A DNA stretch of 64,000 nt from Chamaea fasciata (taxonomy: Eukaryota; Chordata; Aves; Passeriformes; Sylviidae). The stretch is from positions 92,739,637 to 92,803,636 of the forward strand of contig JARCOQ010000001.1 of NCBI GenBank assembly GCA_029207755.1, in the 5' to 3' direction. The position numbers and the translations under genes are program-made. Below, one piece after another: positions 12,861-24,016 of this stretch. The notes beneath the pieces are model-generated. The model was not told where the DNA came from. It was given only the letters and a program-made list of their open reading frames with translations, and did no database searches. Numbering within the stretch: position 1 is the stretch's first letter; each line of letters opens with the position of its first letter.

Positions 12861-14050
12861 GTGAGACCCTCAAGTACATTTAATGCAGAGGAGATCTTCG
12901 GGGACTTTTAGCTGAGAGATTTTAAATCTTTTCATGACCCTGTGTAAGCTGTATTCTTTTTCTTCTCTCCAGCCCCAGGCTTGTATCTTTGTTGAGGCAA
13001 CAAAAGTGAGTGCAGACCTTTAAAAAAAAAAGAAACAAAAAACCCACCCCAACACAAATGTACCCCAGGGTTTTTTTAATATTGCAAATACTTTTTTCAT
13101 TGCTGGAAGCAGCTTAATATTTTTAGGGTAAGTTGCCATTCCCTCCTTCCTGCGAGTAATGCAGGCTAGTATTTGCTGTGTTCCATTTGGGGAAAACTTT
13201 CTTTCCTGGCCTCCTCAGACCATCTCATAAACTTTTAAAGGGATTTAATTAAGTAACTTTGTTCTCGTAATAAAATTACCTAACTTCCTTCATGTCTTCC
13301 CATCTAATTTCAGTGTGCTCTCAGGTTTCTTGTGTGCTGCCACTCTCTGGGCTGTGTGGTCATGAGTAGAGGTGATATATTGGTATGATTAAGTGAAATG
13401 TGCATAGTTGATTAGCTTTTCATTGGGCAGCCACCCAGAGCACTGTAACTGTAGAGTGGGAATGCGATACTGAGGAAAACTTTGTCTAGATATTCCAAAA
13501 TGGAGAAAAGGAGCTGCCAAGTGTAAATTAAAACCATTTGGTCTGAATACTGAGGATAATTGTCTCCTTCATTCACCAGGTTTAGATATAGTCTGCTTTG
13601 CTTGGATGTTTGTTTTGTATCATATTCTGGTTCCACCATTAAGCTACTATGTGCAAGTCTCATCAGACACTCTTGTTGAATCATCTTACTCTTGTGGAAC
13701 AAATCTTCAGATCAATAGCTCTTCATATATAACTATAGTCATATAAAGATCTGTTTTTCTCTTCAAGTCAGTTTTATACTGCTGTCACTTTGCGGCTTTC
13801 AGTGCTACATGAGGATATAAGTAAGACACAAACTTTGCCAACTGCTCTTTCAGATAGAAAACCCTCTTCACATCTACCTTTTCACCTCTCCAAACCTGCT
13901 CTGTTTTGGGAAAAAAAGAGTGGGCAAGAACACCAGCATCCCTAGATAGCAGCCATCCTACACTCTTCAACCATTTATCTTGCTGAGGTTCAGTGGAGGA
14001 AAATCTTTGTTCAGTGTTTTCAAAACAAAACTTCAGATGTCAAAGACGCT
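12861..14050. other. unique sequence with an A/C-rich patch
   Basis: No gene seen. Positions 13022-13056 form a short A- and C-only stretch (A10, then AAACAAAAAACCCACCCC), a smaller version of the A/C tract at 45.8 kb. The 96-codon antisense frame at 13412-13702 has no recognisable features. Confidence 0.55.
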
Positions 14051-14054
14051 GTGT

Positions 14055-14162
14055 TCACACAAGAGTGTGCATGAACACAGGCTTGTACATGTACAGACAC
14101 ACATGTAGGAAGGTACATATATGCTCACACAGAACGTTATGTGAGTGCACACACACACATAG
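14055..14162. repeat. degenerate CA/TG simple repeat
   Basis: Interrupted CACA, TGTG and TACATGTACA units end in a clean ACACACACACAC-type run near 14148-14160. It is a decayed dinucleotide microsatellite and accounts for the cysteine- and histidine-rich 85-codon frame that spans it. Confidence 0.75.
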
Positions 14163-15204
14163 TCAAAGACTCAGAGAGACTGCCCGTCTGCCAGTTTTAA
14201 TCTTAGTGTCTTCTAAAATTAGCAGAGAAGCTCTTCTACAGCTCTGCTGACAAAAGATGCAGAGGGCAGCTCCGTTCTTCTACACTTTGAGACAAAACAT
14301 CAAAAAGAGACCATAAGATCTTTTTTATCCCAAATTTTAAGGAAGAATCTTATACTGTTCTCACCCTTATATCTCTAACCTTTTTTTTTTCCTGGTTTTG
14401 GCACCTTGTTGTTGGAAACATTTTCCTAATACTTATTCTGTATCTTCACAACTGGAATTTTAACCTATCATTTTTGTCCTAGCCATGGTGGATAAAGAGA
14501 ACAGATGGTTCTTTGTGGCAATCTTTTCCATATTTTAAGACAATCATGTTCTTCATGAGGTCCTCTTCTCTAGACTGAAGAATCCTATTCTTTCTTTACA
14601 GTGCTTGTTTTCCTGTGTACACCCAGGGGCTGCTACCCTCATAGAAGACTGCTCCAATCACTGACACAACCCAGGAAAAGGAAAAGTGAGAGGATTCTTT
14701 ATAAAAAAAAATTTGCTTCTTAGAAAGCTCCTAATTTTACCTCTTTAATGGTGTATGCTTTTTTTTCAAGCAACCTGACTTAATTGACTCATATGCAGTT
14801 TGAAACACCTCAGTTTCTTTTCTGAAAAGCTTCTGATCAGATGGATTTTCCCCCTCTTAAATTTATAGTGTTACTAATTCTGACTTAAGCGCAGGAATCT
14901 GCATTACTCTTTTCTGACCATGTCTGTTTATCAGAGTATTGCTCCAGTGGACAAAGAGCTTTTCCATTCTAGTCTTACACTGTCAGAAGTGTGTGCTACC
15001 CACCCTATCTGATGCTGTTTTCAAAGGTCCCAAAGGTTTTCTTGACTCTGTTTGCTAATGAAACTATAACATATCAAGGAATTTGGGAGGTCATGTTAAA
15101 AAATATGTGCTGTTTAATTGTGAATGTTTATACCAACATTTTAAAAGCAATTTTCAGCCAACTGTACACCCATTTCAGACTCATTTAATTGGGCTGTGTT
15201 TCCT
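14163..15204. other. unique sequence, no gene seen
   Basis: AT-rich unique sequence with T- and A-runs near 14383, 14702 and 14760. No coding region, RNA gene or transposon is recognised. Confidence 0.6.
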
Positions 15205-15372
15205 AGCACACTTTCAAGAGCCTCCCTCACTGGAGATATTTAAGAACTGTCTGGATGCAATCCTGTACTGTGTGCTCTAGGACGACCCTCCTTGAGCAGA
15301 GAGGTTGAACCACATGACCCACTGCGGTCCCTTCCATCCTTGCAAGTTCTGTGATTTTGTGATTCTGTGTGT
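15205..15372 (+). repeat. CR1 3' end
   Basis: The block CTGGAGATATTTAAGAACTG, the phrase CTGGATGCAATCCTGT, GTGCTCTAGG, and the closing GGTCCCTTCCATCC plus TTCTGTGATTTTGTGATTCTG follow the CR1 3' region in order. The first part corresponds to the C-terminal end of the CR1 reverse-transcriptase ORF (the 'SLEIFKNCLDA' reading is visible), and the rest is 3' UTR with the terminal repeat. This type of tail differs from the 1-97 and 54.8 kb copies, so a different CR1 lineage is likely. Confidence 0.9.
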
Positions 15373-16737
15373 GCTAAAGAGTCAAAAATTCACATCAGTA
15401 GAGAGGGAGAGAATGAATATTCTGCTCAGGTTTAATGTCAATTTTATTCTCTTTGAATTAACAACTGAAGAACTTAAGAAACTTACAGGGGCCTATGAAA
15501 GTACAAAATGTAAGAAAAGTGTTGTAGAAGATTGTCATTTGTTTTACCTGAGTCTTGGGTTTTACTAGTTTTTTCACACTGAAGTTCATTGCTAAATTAT
15601 GTTTTTTGTAATGAACATTCTTCTGTGCTTATATTCATGGTTGCAAATCAGGTGACAATGAAACTTCTTTGAGTTCAATTTCTTGTGCAGGTATAAATGA
15701 GAAAAGTTCATGACAGATTCCTTTTCTTTTTTAAAACACTCACATTTGCTTCTTGAGTTATGAAATGCAGACCTTTTCCACTTACATATACAAATATCAC
15801 CTGAAATTTCATGCTCAGATTACAGAAACCTCTTGTTTGTACTTCAGCCTCATTTACTGCCAATTGGAAAGCCTGGTTCAGCAAACTGAGACTGTGATTT
15901 GGTGAAGTGCCTTAATTTGTGCATCATTTGATTTCTGTGTATAAGCCAATCTTCTCCACTGTGGTTATTTGTATTTTTAAAGGATGTTATGTATGTGTTC
16001 CTTCATGTGCTTTGCTGGGGTCAACTTTTGTTCTTTTCAAGTGAGGAAAGATGGGATTGAAATAAGCCATCTTGTTTATAAAGTGGACATTTGACTGTAG
16101 AAGTATTCTCATATTTTTATGACTTAAGTTTATTGGTATCTCCATGGACAAAAGGCTAGTAACATTCGATGAAATGAGCTCTGGATGCTAATGATGGGAT
16201 AGTTTTAATTCTTTTGTTTTCTGATCCTCAAATTCTTTGAGTTGGTGCATAGTCCTTCCTTGGTTAGTCCTGTGGAGGTGTAATCTCTAGTGGGGAGGGT
16301 TAGTTTTCACATACTTTACTGTGTGTCCTCACTTTGTAAGTTACTGTACTCTGAGCCCATCACATGGCTGGGAGAATGGTATGTTTACATTTGTTGGTTT
16401 CTGGGACTGAATTTCAGTGTGACTCAGAAATGCTTTGTCTGCAGACTTTGAGTCATGGATAAGGGTATTTTTTATGTCTGGCATGATGTTAAATTCCATT
16501 TTTGACTGGTGGCTCAGTGATTTTGGAGAGATAGAGATCCAGTACTGAACAGAAATTTTAAATGAGCTAAAGATTTGGGATGCAAGGCCTAAGAGTTTAC
16601 TTCCTGCTATTTGTAAGATTAATGAGCTGATGTCATTATTTTAAATCTCGTTGGCTCTATTCTCTCATTCCATAGAAGCACTACTAAACTGGTGGGACTT
16701 TCAGATGCTGAGTTTTCCTTCTCCTCAGAGCTCTGAA
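15373..16737. other. unique sequence, no gene seen
   Basis: Unique DNA between two CR1 copies of opposite orientation. I recognise no gene or other repeat. Confidence 0.6.
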
Positions 16738-17015
16738 TTTATAGAATAGTTTGGGTTAAAAGGGACATTTAAAGGCCACCTAGTCCAAACCCCCTGCAAT
16801 GAACTGGGATGTCTTCAGCTGGATCAGGTTACTCAGAGCCCCATCCAACCTGGCCTTGAATGTTCCCAGGGGTGGACACCTACTGCCTCTCTGGGCAACC
16901 TTTCCAGTGTTTCACCACCCTCATCATAAAAAAAATTTCTTCTTTTTATCCAGTCTAAATCAACCCTCTTTTGATTTAAAACCATTTTCCTTTGTCCTGT
17001 CGCAGCAAGCCCTGA
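16738..17015 (-). repeat. CR1 3' region, reverse orientation
   Basis: Starting at ATAGAATAGTTTGGGTTAAA the sequence reads as the reverse complement of a CR1 3' end: AGGGACATTTAAAGGCCACC, CCATCCAACCTGGCCTTGAA, TGGGCAACCTTTCCAGTG and CCTTTGTCCTGTCGCAGCA follow in the expected order. It covers the 3' UTR and the last codons of the reverse-transcriptase ORF, including the antisense of the 'NPFSLRGHRF'-like end region. Frames open on either strand here are by-products of the element. Confidence 0.92.
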
Positions 17016-18390
17016 AGACAAACTGAGAGGTTTGCTCAGGGCGCATATCAGATGCAGTACAACCCCAAGTGAAATCCAGCCAGGGAACAGTCCTTTTGGA
17101 AGTGTTGGACAATGTATATGGAAGAGTCATTTGTTTCATGAGATCTGTTCAAGTCTGAAATAAAAGCTGTGAACTGCACATGGGGTGGAGGTGTCTTCAG
17201 TGACTGCCTCCATTATCTACTCTGTCACACCATTTGCTAACATAGATATAACTGATGACTGAAACTTTCTTGTTCTTAGAAGCTTTTCTTTTGTTGATTT
17301 AATCATGACCTTGACGTGATATCTCTAAGAACCAATAAGCTTCTAGTAGCCACCATGTTTTCTTAACTAATAGCCATGGGCAACATTAGAAAGTTCAGGT
17401 GATTTGAGACTGCTCACACGTATCTAAAATGCTTCCAGCTAGGATCATGCAAGCCATAATATGTGAGTTATCTTCAGCCGCTCTCTGTTAAATCTATTAA
17501 ACTTTTAGGTGCTCAACTTTGTCAAGATTATTTCACAGGCTCTTCTTTAATCTTGTATTCCTGTCATTCTCTTTGGTCTCACTTGATTGATCTCTTTGAG
17601 GATTCTTCTTGAAGTTCTTTAATAGTTCATTATTCATGGGGTCAGACTGGCTTCTTCAAATGTGGGAGATCCCACTTTCAGAACTGGGAATGCATGCAAG
17701 CATTTTTAAGTCCTGCAGTGGTGGTCTTTTTTGTGCTGGAAATTAAACACCATTTTATAAGAAACTGCAACAGAAGCTTTTCTCCGTTTTAGTCATGAAA
17801 GATGACAATGGTATGTTTTCTACATTTGAGCTGTAATTAAGAAGATGTTAGATGTCTGGACTAGCTAGTATAAAGGACAGAACTGGAGCTTATAAATTTG
17901 TGATAAGCCTCACACTGTGCTGGGGCTTAGGCAGGAGGATGTGTATCTAAAGTGAACACTCATACAGCTTTCAAAGAAGAGGGAACTGGCTGCCCTACTT
18001 ATGACCCTTCCCTGTTGGCTGGGTGAGAAGAAAAAGTAACTTATAAAGTCTACCTTTCTTACTTCAAAGGAGAAAGGAACTAGGAAAAGGACAGAGGAAC
18101 GAAAAAGAAACACAGGGATTAAAGGAAGCACCCAAATATATTCAAAGTGCTGCTCCTTGCCTCCAGAAACTTGTTTTACTGCCTTGGTTAGCTGAATCAT
18201 GAGGTTGTTTTTATATATTCCCCCAAGATATTCAAGCTCTTAAAAATTCTTGGCAAAATTCCAGTTATTCTCCAGAAATATTTTCCACTCTGCCTCTACG
18301 ATTTCAGCATAGGATTTTCTCTCAGATTTTTAGGGCCTGATTCGTCATAAATTTTCACGTCTCCTTTGTGGGACACTTTGAGAATTTGCC
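17016..18390. other. unique sequence, no gene seen
   Basis: No gene or further repeat is recognised. An antisense 96-codon frame (17910-18200) has a hydrophobic middle but no start context or homology I can support. Confidence 0.55.
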
Positions 18391-18420
18391 CAGAGAGAGA
18401 GAGGGGGAGAGAAAGAGAAT
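18391..18420. repeat. GA-rich simple repeat
   Basis: AGAGAGAGAGAG followed by GGGGGAGAGAAAGAGAA forms a short purine tract on the plus strand. Confidence 0.85.
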
Positions 18421-19199
18421 AATGTAGGGTAGCGGTAGGAGACAGAAATTTCTCCACTTTGACTAGAGAAGAGATGGAGAGAGGGGAATTTTTGTAAGGA
18501 ATCATTTCTTTAATGACTTCATGTATTGACTTCTGTACTGTTCAATACCTGTACAAGTCTTCACTGCAAAGTGAGTGTGCAGTGCTCTGATTGCCTTGTT
18601 AAAGAAGAGAGGAATGTCTCCACAGCAGAGAGCCACAAAGTCTTGCAGGTATCTCATACTGTACTAAAAGTATTGGATACCTTAGTACTGTAATTATTTG
18701 CCTTTCCTACTTGAAGGCTTATTAATGCCTTTGTCTTGGATAACTCAATCACTCTGCACTCTAAGCCTCATATAAAGTTCTGACATGAATGGTCTGAACC
18801 TGCAGTCAAATATCTGCCCTGGAAAGCCACCAGTCTCATTCTCAAGAGTCTTAGCTGTAACTCTAGCTGTCCTGTCACAGTTCAAAGGAAGATCACATGG
18901 GTTTTTTGCCCTCTTACTCTTGCCTCACTTAAAGCTCATTCCTTATAATGCTATTTGAATTCTTGATTCTCTGACAGAGGCACCTGATATTTTCAGCACT
19001 GTCTTTCTCTCTACTGTGTTTCCCAAAATAGATGAGACCCCTCCTCCCACAAAATATTAATTAAAATAAAAATAAAACCAAAGTAGCTGTCTATATGACT
19101 CCAGTCTATTGAATTTTTAAAAATTGTGACAGAAATATATAATAAAACTTAACTCAATGTTTGCACCTATGATTCTGTGTTGAATGCTGATTTGGTGGA
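18421..19199. other. unique sequence, no gene seen
   Basis: AT-rich unique DNA with AAATAAAAATAAAA near 19063-19077. No coding region is recognised. CCTATGATTCTGTGTTG at about 19168 resembles a CR1 tail word but has no CR1 sequence upstream. Confidence 0.55.
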
Positions 19200-19258
19200 G
19201 TTTTTTTTGTTTTGCTTTGGGGGTTTTAGTTTTGTTTTCTTTTTTTTTTTTCTGTTTA
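19200..19258. repeat. T-rich low-complexity tract with T12
   Basis: TTTTG and TTTTGC words surround GGGGG and end in a T12 run (19240-19251). Frames on either strand across it give phenylalanine- or lysine-rich artefacts. Confidence 0.9.
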
Positions 19259-20049
19259 ACTCTGTTTGGTTCTTTTCTTTCCCAGCTACTGCTTTTTGGA
19301 GGAGCAATACCCTGTATGTGAAGCACACAGACAAACACGGGGAACAGGGATTGAAAGGGGTGTGATAGCTCAAGGAATCCATGTGCCCAAGCAAATTAAT
19401 TATTCTTTCCTAGGTGAAAATGTGTCTCTGCATGTAAAACTGGAGTAACAATGGAAAATTGAAGAAGGGGTGTCTGGGATTTTACATTATAATGTAGCCT
19501 CATTCTCTGAGGACATTAAAAATGCCTCAGCTTGAGGAAAAACATTCATATATCTTCATTGTTTCTTCTGTTTCTCGGGTCTTGCATACCTGGTGAAGTA
19601 CCCTAGAGTTTACTTTGGTGTACACAGAAAAAAAATATAAGAAGTAATGTCACACATTTAATCATCACTGTCGTTAATAGACAGGGATGGTGTGTTTATT
19701 TTACAGGCAGAAAAGTTATACACATCTCTCTCCATACACTGTTCCCATGTCCACACCTACACAAAATCTGCTGTCTTGCTTTGACTGGGAAATGTCAATT
19801 ATCCAGTGGTTTAGGGCTGGCAGCTCATCTGAGTTGTCAGTAAATGACAGTCCTCTAGGATGACACCAGCAGAAAGCCTTGCCAAACCCCATCACAAAAC
19901 ACACACCCCATCACACTGAGCACACAGAAATTAGGGGATAGGTGAGGGGTCCCTCTGGAAGTTAACCAACATGCATCCCATTTCTACAGTGAAAAAACCC
20001 AAGAAATTGCTCAGTCTTACTATGGTTTGAGTTACCTGATTTTTTCCCA
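19259..20049. other. unique sequence, no gene seen
   Basis: No gene or repeat is recognised. Confidence 0.55.
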
Positions 20050-21010
20050 CTTGGCACATAGTCAGGTTGTTACAGATACATTTCAGGTCCTGTGTAATAT
20101 CTGATACTGCAAACAGGATGTCTCAGACACCTTAGGATGTCCTAAACATCCTAGGGAGTATATGCCATGTGTGGACAACTGAGGTCCTCAGAGTTCACAT
20201 TACTGAAAAGACGAGAAATTATTTCTTTAATGCATGTATGATATTGGATGTATGATATATATTAGTAAATGAGCTCTATAGATAGTCAAAGTCTTCTGGG
20301 AGTCAGCACATTTTGTAGACAGCTCCAGATGGAAGCATGCAGACACATCAGGTGCCACCTGGGGCATCCTAGAGTCTGAAACTTTCCCAGGGGGCTGAAT
20401 GTCCTCAAAACACTCTCTCCCACTCCCCAACACACATGTTTTGTGAATTCACAGTGGGATGCCCTTGGGCATCTAAAATGACACCACGTTGAGGTGGCTG
20501 GATCTGAGTGCAAAGCTTAACCCCAGGAGAGCTCAGGTCCCTGAACCGGGAATTGCCCAGAGGATCCTGATTATGGCCGTGTAGTTCAAAGGATGACACA
20601 GTGGCAGTATTACATCATGCCCCTGAGATGCCCTCCACCTCTACACCCTCAAGGAATTGCTCTGTCTTCCTGGATTTCTAAACAACTGTTCTGATAAGGA
20701 CACAGGGACAAGCTTGTCTCTGGTCCCCTACTCGCCACAGAGATCAATGTCATGGAATCCTTTTCCAAAGTTGTGCAGTCCTTCTCATGGACCAGAGAAG
20801 CATTCCTCTGTCTCTCTCCCCACTGCCCTGTTCAACTTCAGACCACTCTTTATCTTCCCACTCCATTCAGCTTCCTGGACTCCTGCCCCAAAACATTTCC
20901 CCCTGCACTCTTTACCAGTTGAAGTCAGAAGAAGGTCAGCTCAGTGTAAATGTTTACACAATAAACTTTGCTCTTTCTATACTTGAAGATAACTCTCCAT
21001 GTTTTTAACC
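20050..21010. other. GC-richer stretch, possible unclassified repeat
   Basis: Composition is higher in GC and C-rich on the plus strand than the flanks. Several overlapping frames are open, the longest being 109 codons at 20657-20986 (+), rich in Ser and Pro with no recognised domain. An imperfect hairpin lies at about 20131-20157 (CCTTAGGATG / CATCCTAGGG). AATAAA occurs near 20960, followed by CTTTGCTCTTTC, a layout also seen at LTR polyadenylation sites, but no matching LTR is recognised. It may be an old, unclassified mobile element or simply a locally GC-richer region. Confidence 0.3.
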
Positions 21011-21607
21011 TCCCAGTGAACCTCATGATAGTGGTAGGAAGTCTGTTTTCTCAGTGAGCCCTAGAAAAAAAGAAGAGGAATATGTAGGTCAGGCTGTTTT
21101 AGAGAGCCTGTGAGATGAGGTAAACCACTACCTCAGGCATCACTGTCAGACAGACAATTTTCCAATTCTCCTGTCCTAGGGTATCTGATTATTTGTGTCT
21201 TGAGGTTTGTGGTGTTTGATGCCTTTGTTTAAATTCTTCCTCCTGGAGTCCTGTGATGTTGTTTTTCATTGAAAAAATAAATTAACTTCTTAGTCTTTAC
21301 TATAGTATAGAAAAACTGGAAGACATGAAACTCAGATGCTCAAGGTTTCAAAAGGAGATTGAAGATACAAGTTAATTGTTAAGATTTTGTGAAGGGCAGA
21401 GAAAAGATGGAGAAGACTGAGTCAAAATTTTTGAAATTGGCAAGGTATGTATTTTCCCCATACTTTTTTTTCTGCTAAGTACATGCATCTCTCTTTTATG
21501 TTTTGTTGTTTTTGGGTTTTTTTAATAGAAATACTCATTAAATATTGTAAATATTTTAATGTTCAATTTTCTGGATTTTTGTTTTCCTGCCTCTGAAACC
21601 GTCTTGC
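21011..21607. other. unique sequence, no gene seen
   Basis: AT-rich unique DNA with no recognisable gene or repeat, ending at the T-rich tract. Confidence 0.55.
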
Positions 21608-21648
21608 TTTTTTTTTTTCTCCTTTTTTTTTTTTTTTTTTTTTTTTTT
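21608..21648. repeat. poly(T) tract: T11, then T26
   Basis: A T11 run (21608-21618) and CTCC are followed by 26 uninterrupted thymines (21623-21648). On the minus strand this is a poly(A) run. No retrocopied gene is recognisable on the minus strand side, so simple repeat expansion is the plain reading. Confidence 0.95.
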
Positions 21649-23967
21649 GCCTTGAAAGAATATATTCAAGGTGAGATTTGAAAACAGATAATGTGTAAGT
21701 GCTGTTGGTGTTGACAGGAAGTCTCTTATATGTGAAGGGCAGCATAAGGTAAAACTTGTTTTTTCAGTTTCCAAACAAGTCGCTGATAGAGCTGGTATCT
21801 CATACTTAAGGGAAGTAGAAGTTGGCACAATTTTAAAAAAGAGATGAGGGTTTTGGGGCTCAGGATGGAAGGTTACATTTAAGAACACTGAGATTCAGTA
21901 CAGCTGTTTACTGACTACGTAATGTGAGAAGGAAAGTTTGAGAAGCTAAAAAGGAGGAGTCAGGCTCTCCCCAGAAGACTAATCTAAGTTAACAGCAATG
22001 AAAAATTACTATAAGGAGGAAAGAGCATCTGGAGGCACACTTGTGAACAGCTTCCCTAGCAAGGTACTCTGAGTGGTTGGGAGTGGGCTCAGGGAAAACG
22101 GGGCGTGCACGAGGGACTCCTTGCTTGTGCACTGAGCTCGTTCTGCAGAGGTACACTCATGGAAGTCTCTGTTCTGTTGACTGTGTAGATAAAATCAGGA
22201 TTTGTGCTTCCAAGTCTGCCCTTCCAGCACTTCCCTTGAACATTATATTCATGCCGACACAGGTAAAACAAAGACAAAAAAGCCCATGCATGTGTGCATT
22301 TGTTTATGGGTAAATCTATTTTGAGTTATCATGTGTAAGCAGGATGTCCAAGTTAGTTTTCTGTGATTTATAGTGGGATTTTTGCATAAAAAGGAACACT
22401 ATTTCTGTAAAGTATTATACATTTCCTTTAGGGAAGGCTAAATCAGCCCTATTAATTCAGCTAAATTCAGATTTTTGTGATAAATGATGGAAATGTGTTT
22501 TAGATAGTCATAGAAAATCTATCCAACAGTCCTGTGATAGTCAAATGGACAAATAGAAAGAGCTTTACTAGAAGCTGGAAAAAAGTCAGTCCATCATTAC
22601 AGCATAATATAGTGGCAAACAAGGAAAACAAATGTGCTTATTTTCAGAAGTTACTATAAATCACCAGTAGAGCTAGAAATATTTTTCTTAAGAGGGTACT
22701 GAAAGGAGTTAGGTTGAATGGAAACATATGCCTAACAGGTTGAAGCAAATCAAAGGCTTTAAATAAAAAAGGAACTGTAGTAAAGCCACAGGGGATTGCT
22801 GCCCTTCTCTACTCTCAATAGTTTCTAAGACCCAATTGTTTTATACTGAATCATCTCTTCTCTATGTGGTAATGTAAAATCTAAAGGAAAATGTGATGTT
22901 TCTGATTGTGAGAACGTGACAGCTCAGCAGTGTGAATATGAAAGCTCAGGACAGTAAGAAACATCAGTGTAAAACTACAACATACTTGTTAACTACTAAT
23001 AAAAAAAAAGTCTATTTTTGTTGTTATCCAATTTCAGTTTGTCTCATTATGTGTAAAAACATGTCCAGTTGTCAGAAAGTTGATTCCTTGGCATGAATGA
23101 AATTTTCCTGAAGGTAACTTTCCTCCCCTCTCCCCCCTATCGCCCAGATAAACACCTCAATGAGATGGAAACAGAGCTTGTTTACTGGAGCTTTTGCTGT
23201 TTGCACTGATCTCCAAAATACAGTTTTACCACAGTTATATTTTTAGTATCCTCTGTGTTGCAACAGCAGTCAGCAATGACATGCTTATGTTACTAATCTG
23301 CAGTGGTTTGTCATTTCTTCAGCTACAGACTTTGGCAAAAACCTATTTGTGGTGTTTACAAGAACTGCAACAGCACCAGGAATTTGGGCACACAGACCAG
23401 AGGCATATGGAGTTTCTTAGGCCAGCTGGAATTTAATTTCAAATAATGAACAAAAATGTTTGGTGTTTTTAATGGGTTGAATGAAGCAGAGTGTGTTTGG
23501 AAGAAGCTTGCATCAGCTTAAAAGAATCACTTCTACTGGCTTCTTGATACAGTTTGGCTATAGCATAGCAAAAATCCAGCACCCTTTACTGAGTTATACA
23601 TGGAAAGCAGAGCTGGAACACTAAAAATAAACATGGTACCAAAATGCAATGCCAGACCCTGGCAGCACTGCAAGCTCCTCATGCTCTGTTCTCATTGGAA
23701 TTTTCCTTTGCTTCCAGGTGACTCTGTGCTGGAATCCTGCGGTAGATATTATGAGTTCACTAGCAGAGACACTAGGGGAATACAGTTGTACAAAACAAGG
23801 GCAGTGGGTTAAAGTAATCCTGGGCTGCGCAAGTGCCCTAATACTGTTTTGTTCCAACTCTTTGTAGTTGTAACTGAAGTTGCAAGGCCCTAGTCTTGGA
23901 GTGTGCCAAAATCTATCAGAAAAGGAAGCTTGACTGTTCTTTCACCTGTGGATACGAGGTGTCTTTC
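21649..23967. other. unique sequence, no gene seen
   Basis: More than 2 kb of mostly unique sequence. Frames up to 80 codons are open (for example 23194-23436 +) but show no domain or conserved motif I can name. A small C/T-rich stretch lies at 23125-23150. Confidence 0.55.
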
Positions 23968-24016
23968 CTAGAAGCACTCTAGAATAAGTTCTCTAGAAGC
24001 AATTTGGAATAAACTG
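23968..24016. repeat. imperfect tandem duplication, about 24 bp
   Basis: Two adjacent copies can be aligned: CTAGAAGCACTCTAGAATAA (first) and CTAGAAGCAATTTGGAATAA (second), each followed by a short related extension. It is a small local duplication, with no recognisable function. Confidence 0.7.

Noticed and set aside
19160..19185. CCTATGATTCTGTG as a CR1 terminus
   Set aside because: There is no upstream CR1 3' UTR sequence, so the word is probably chance.
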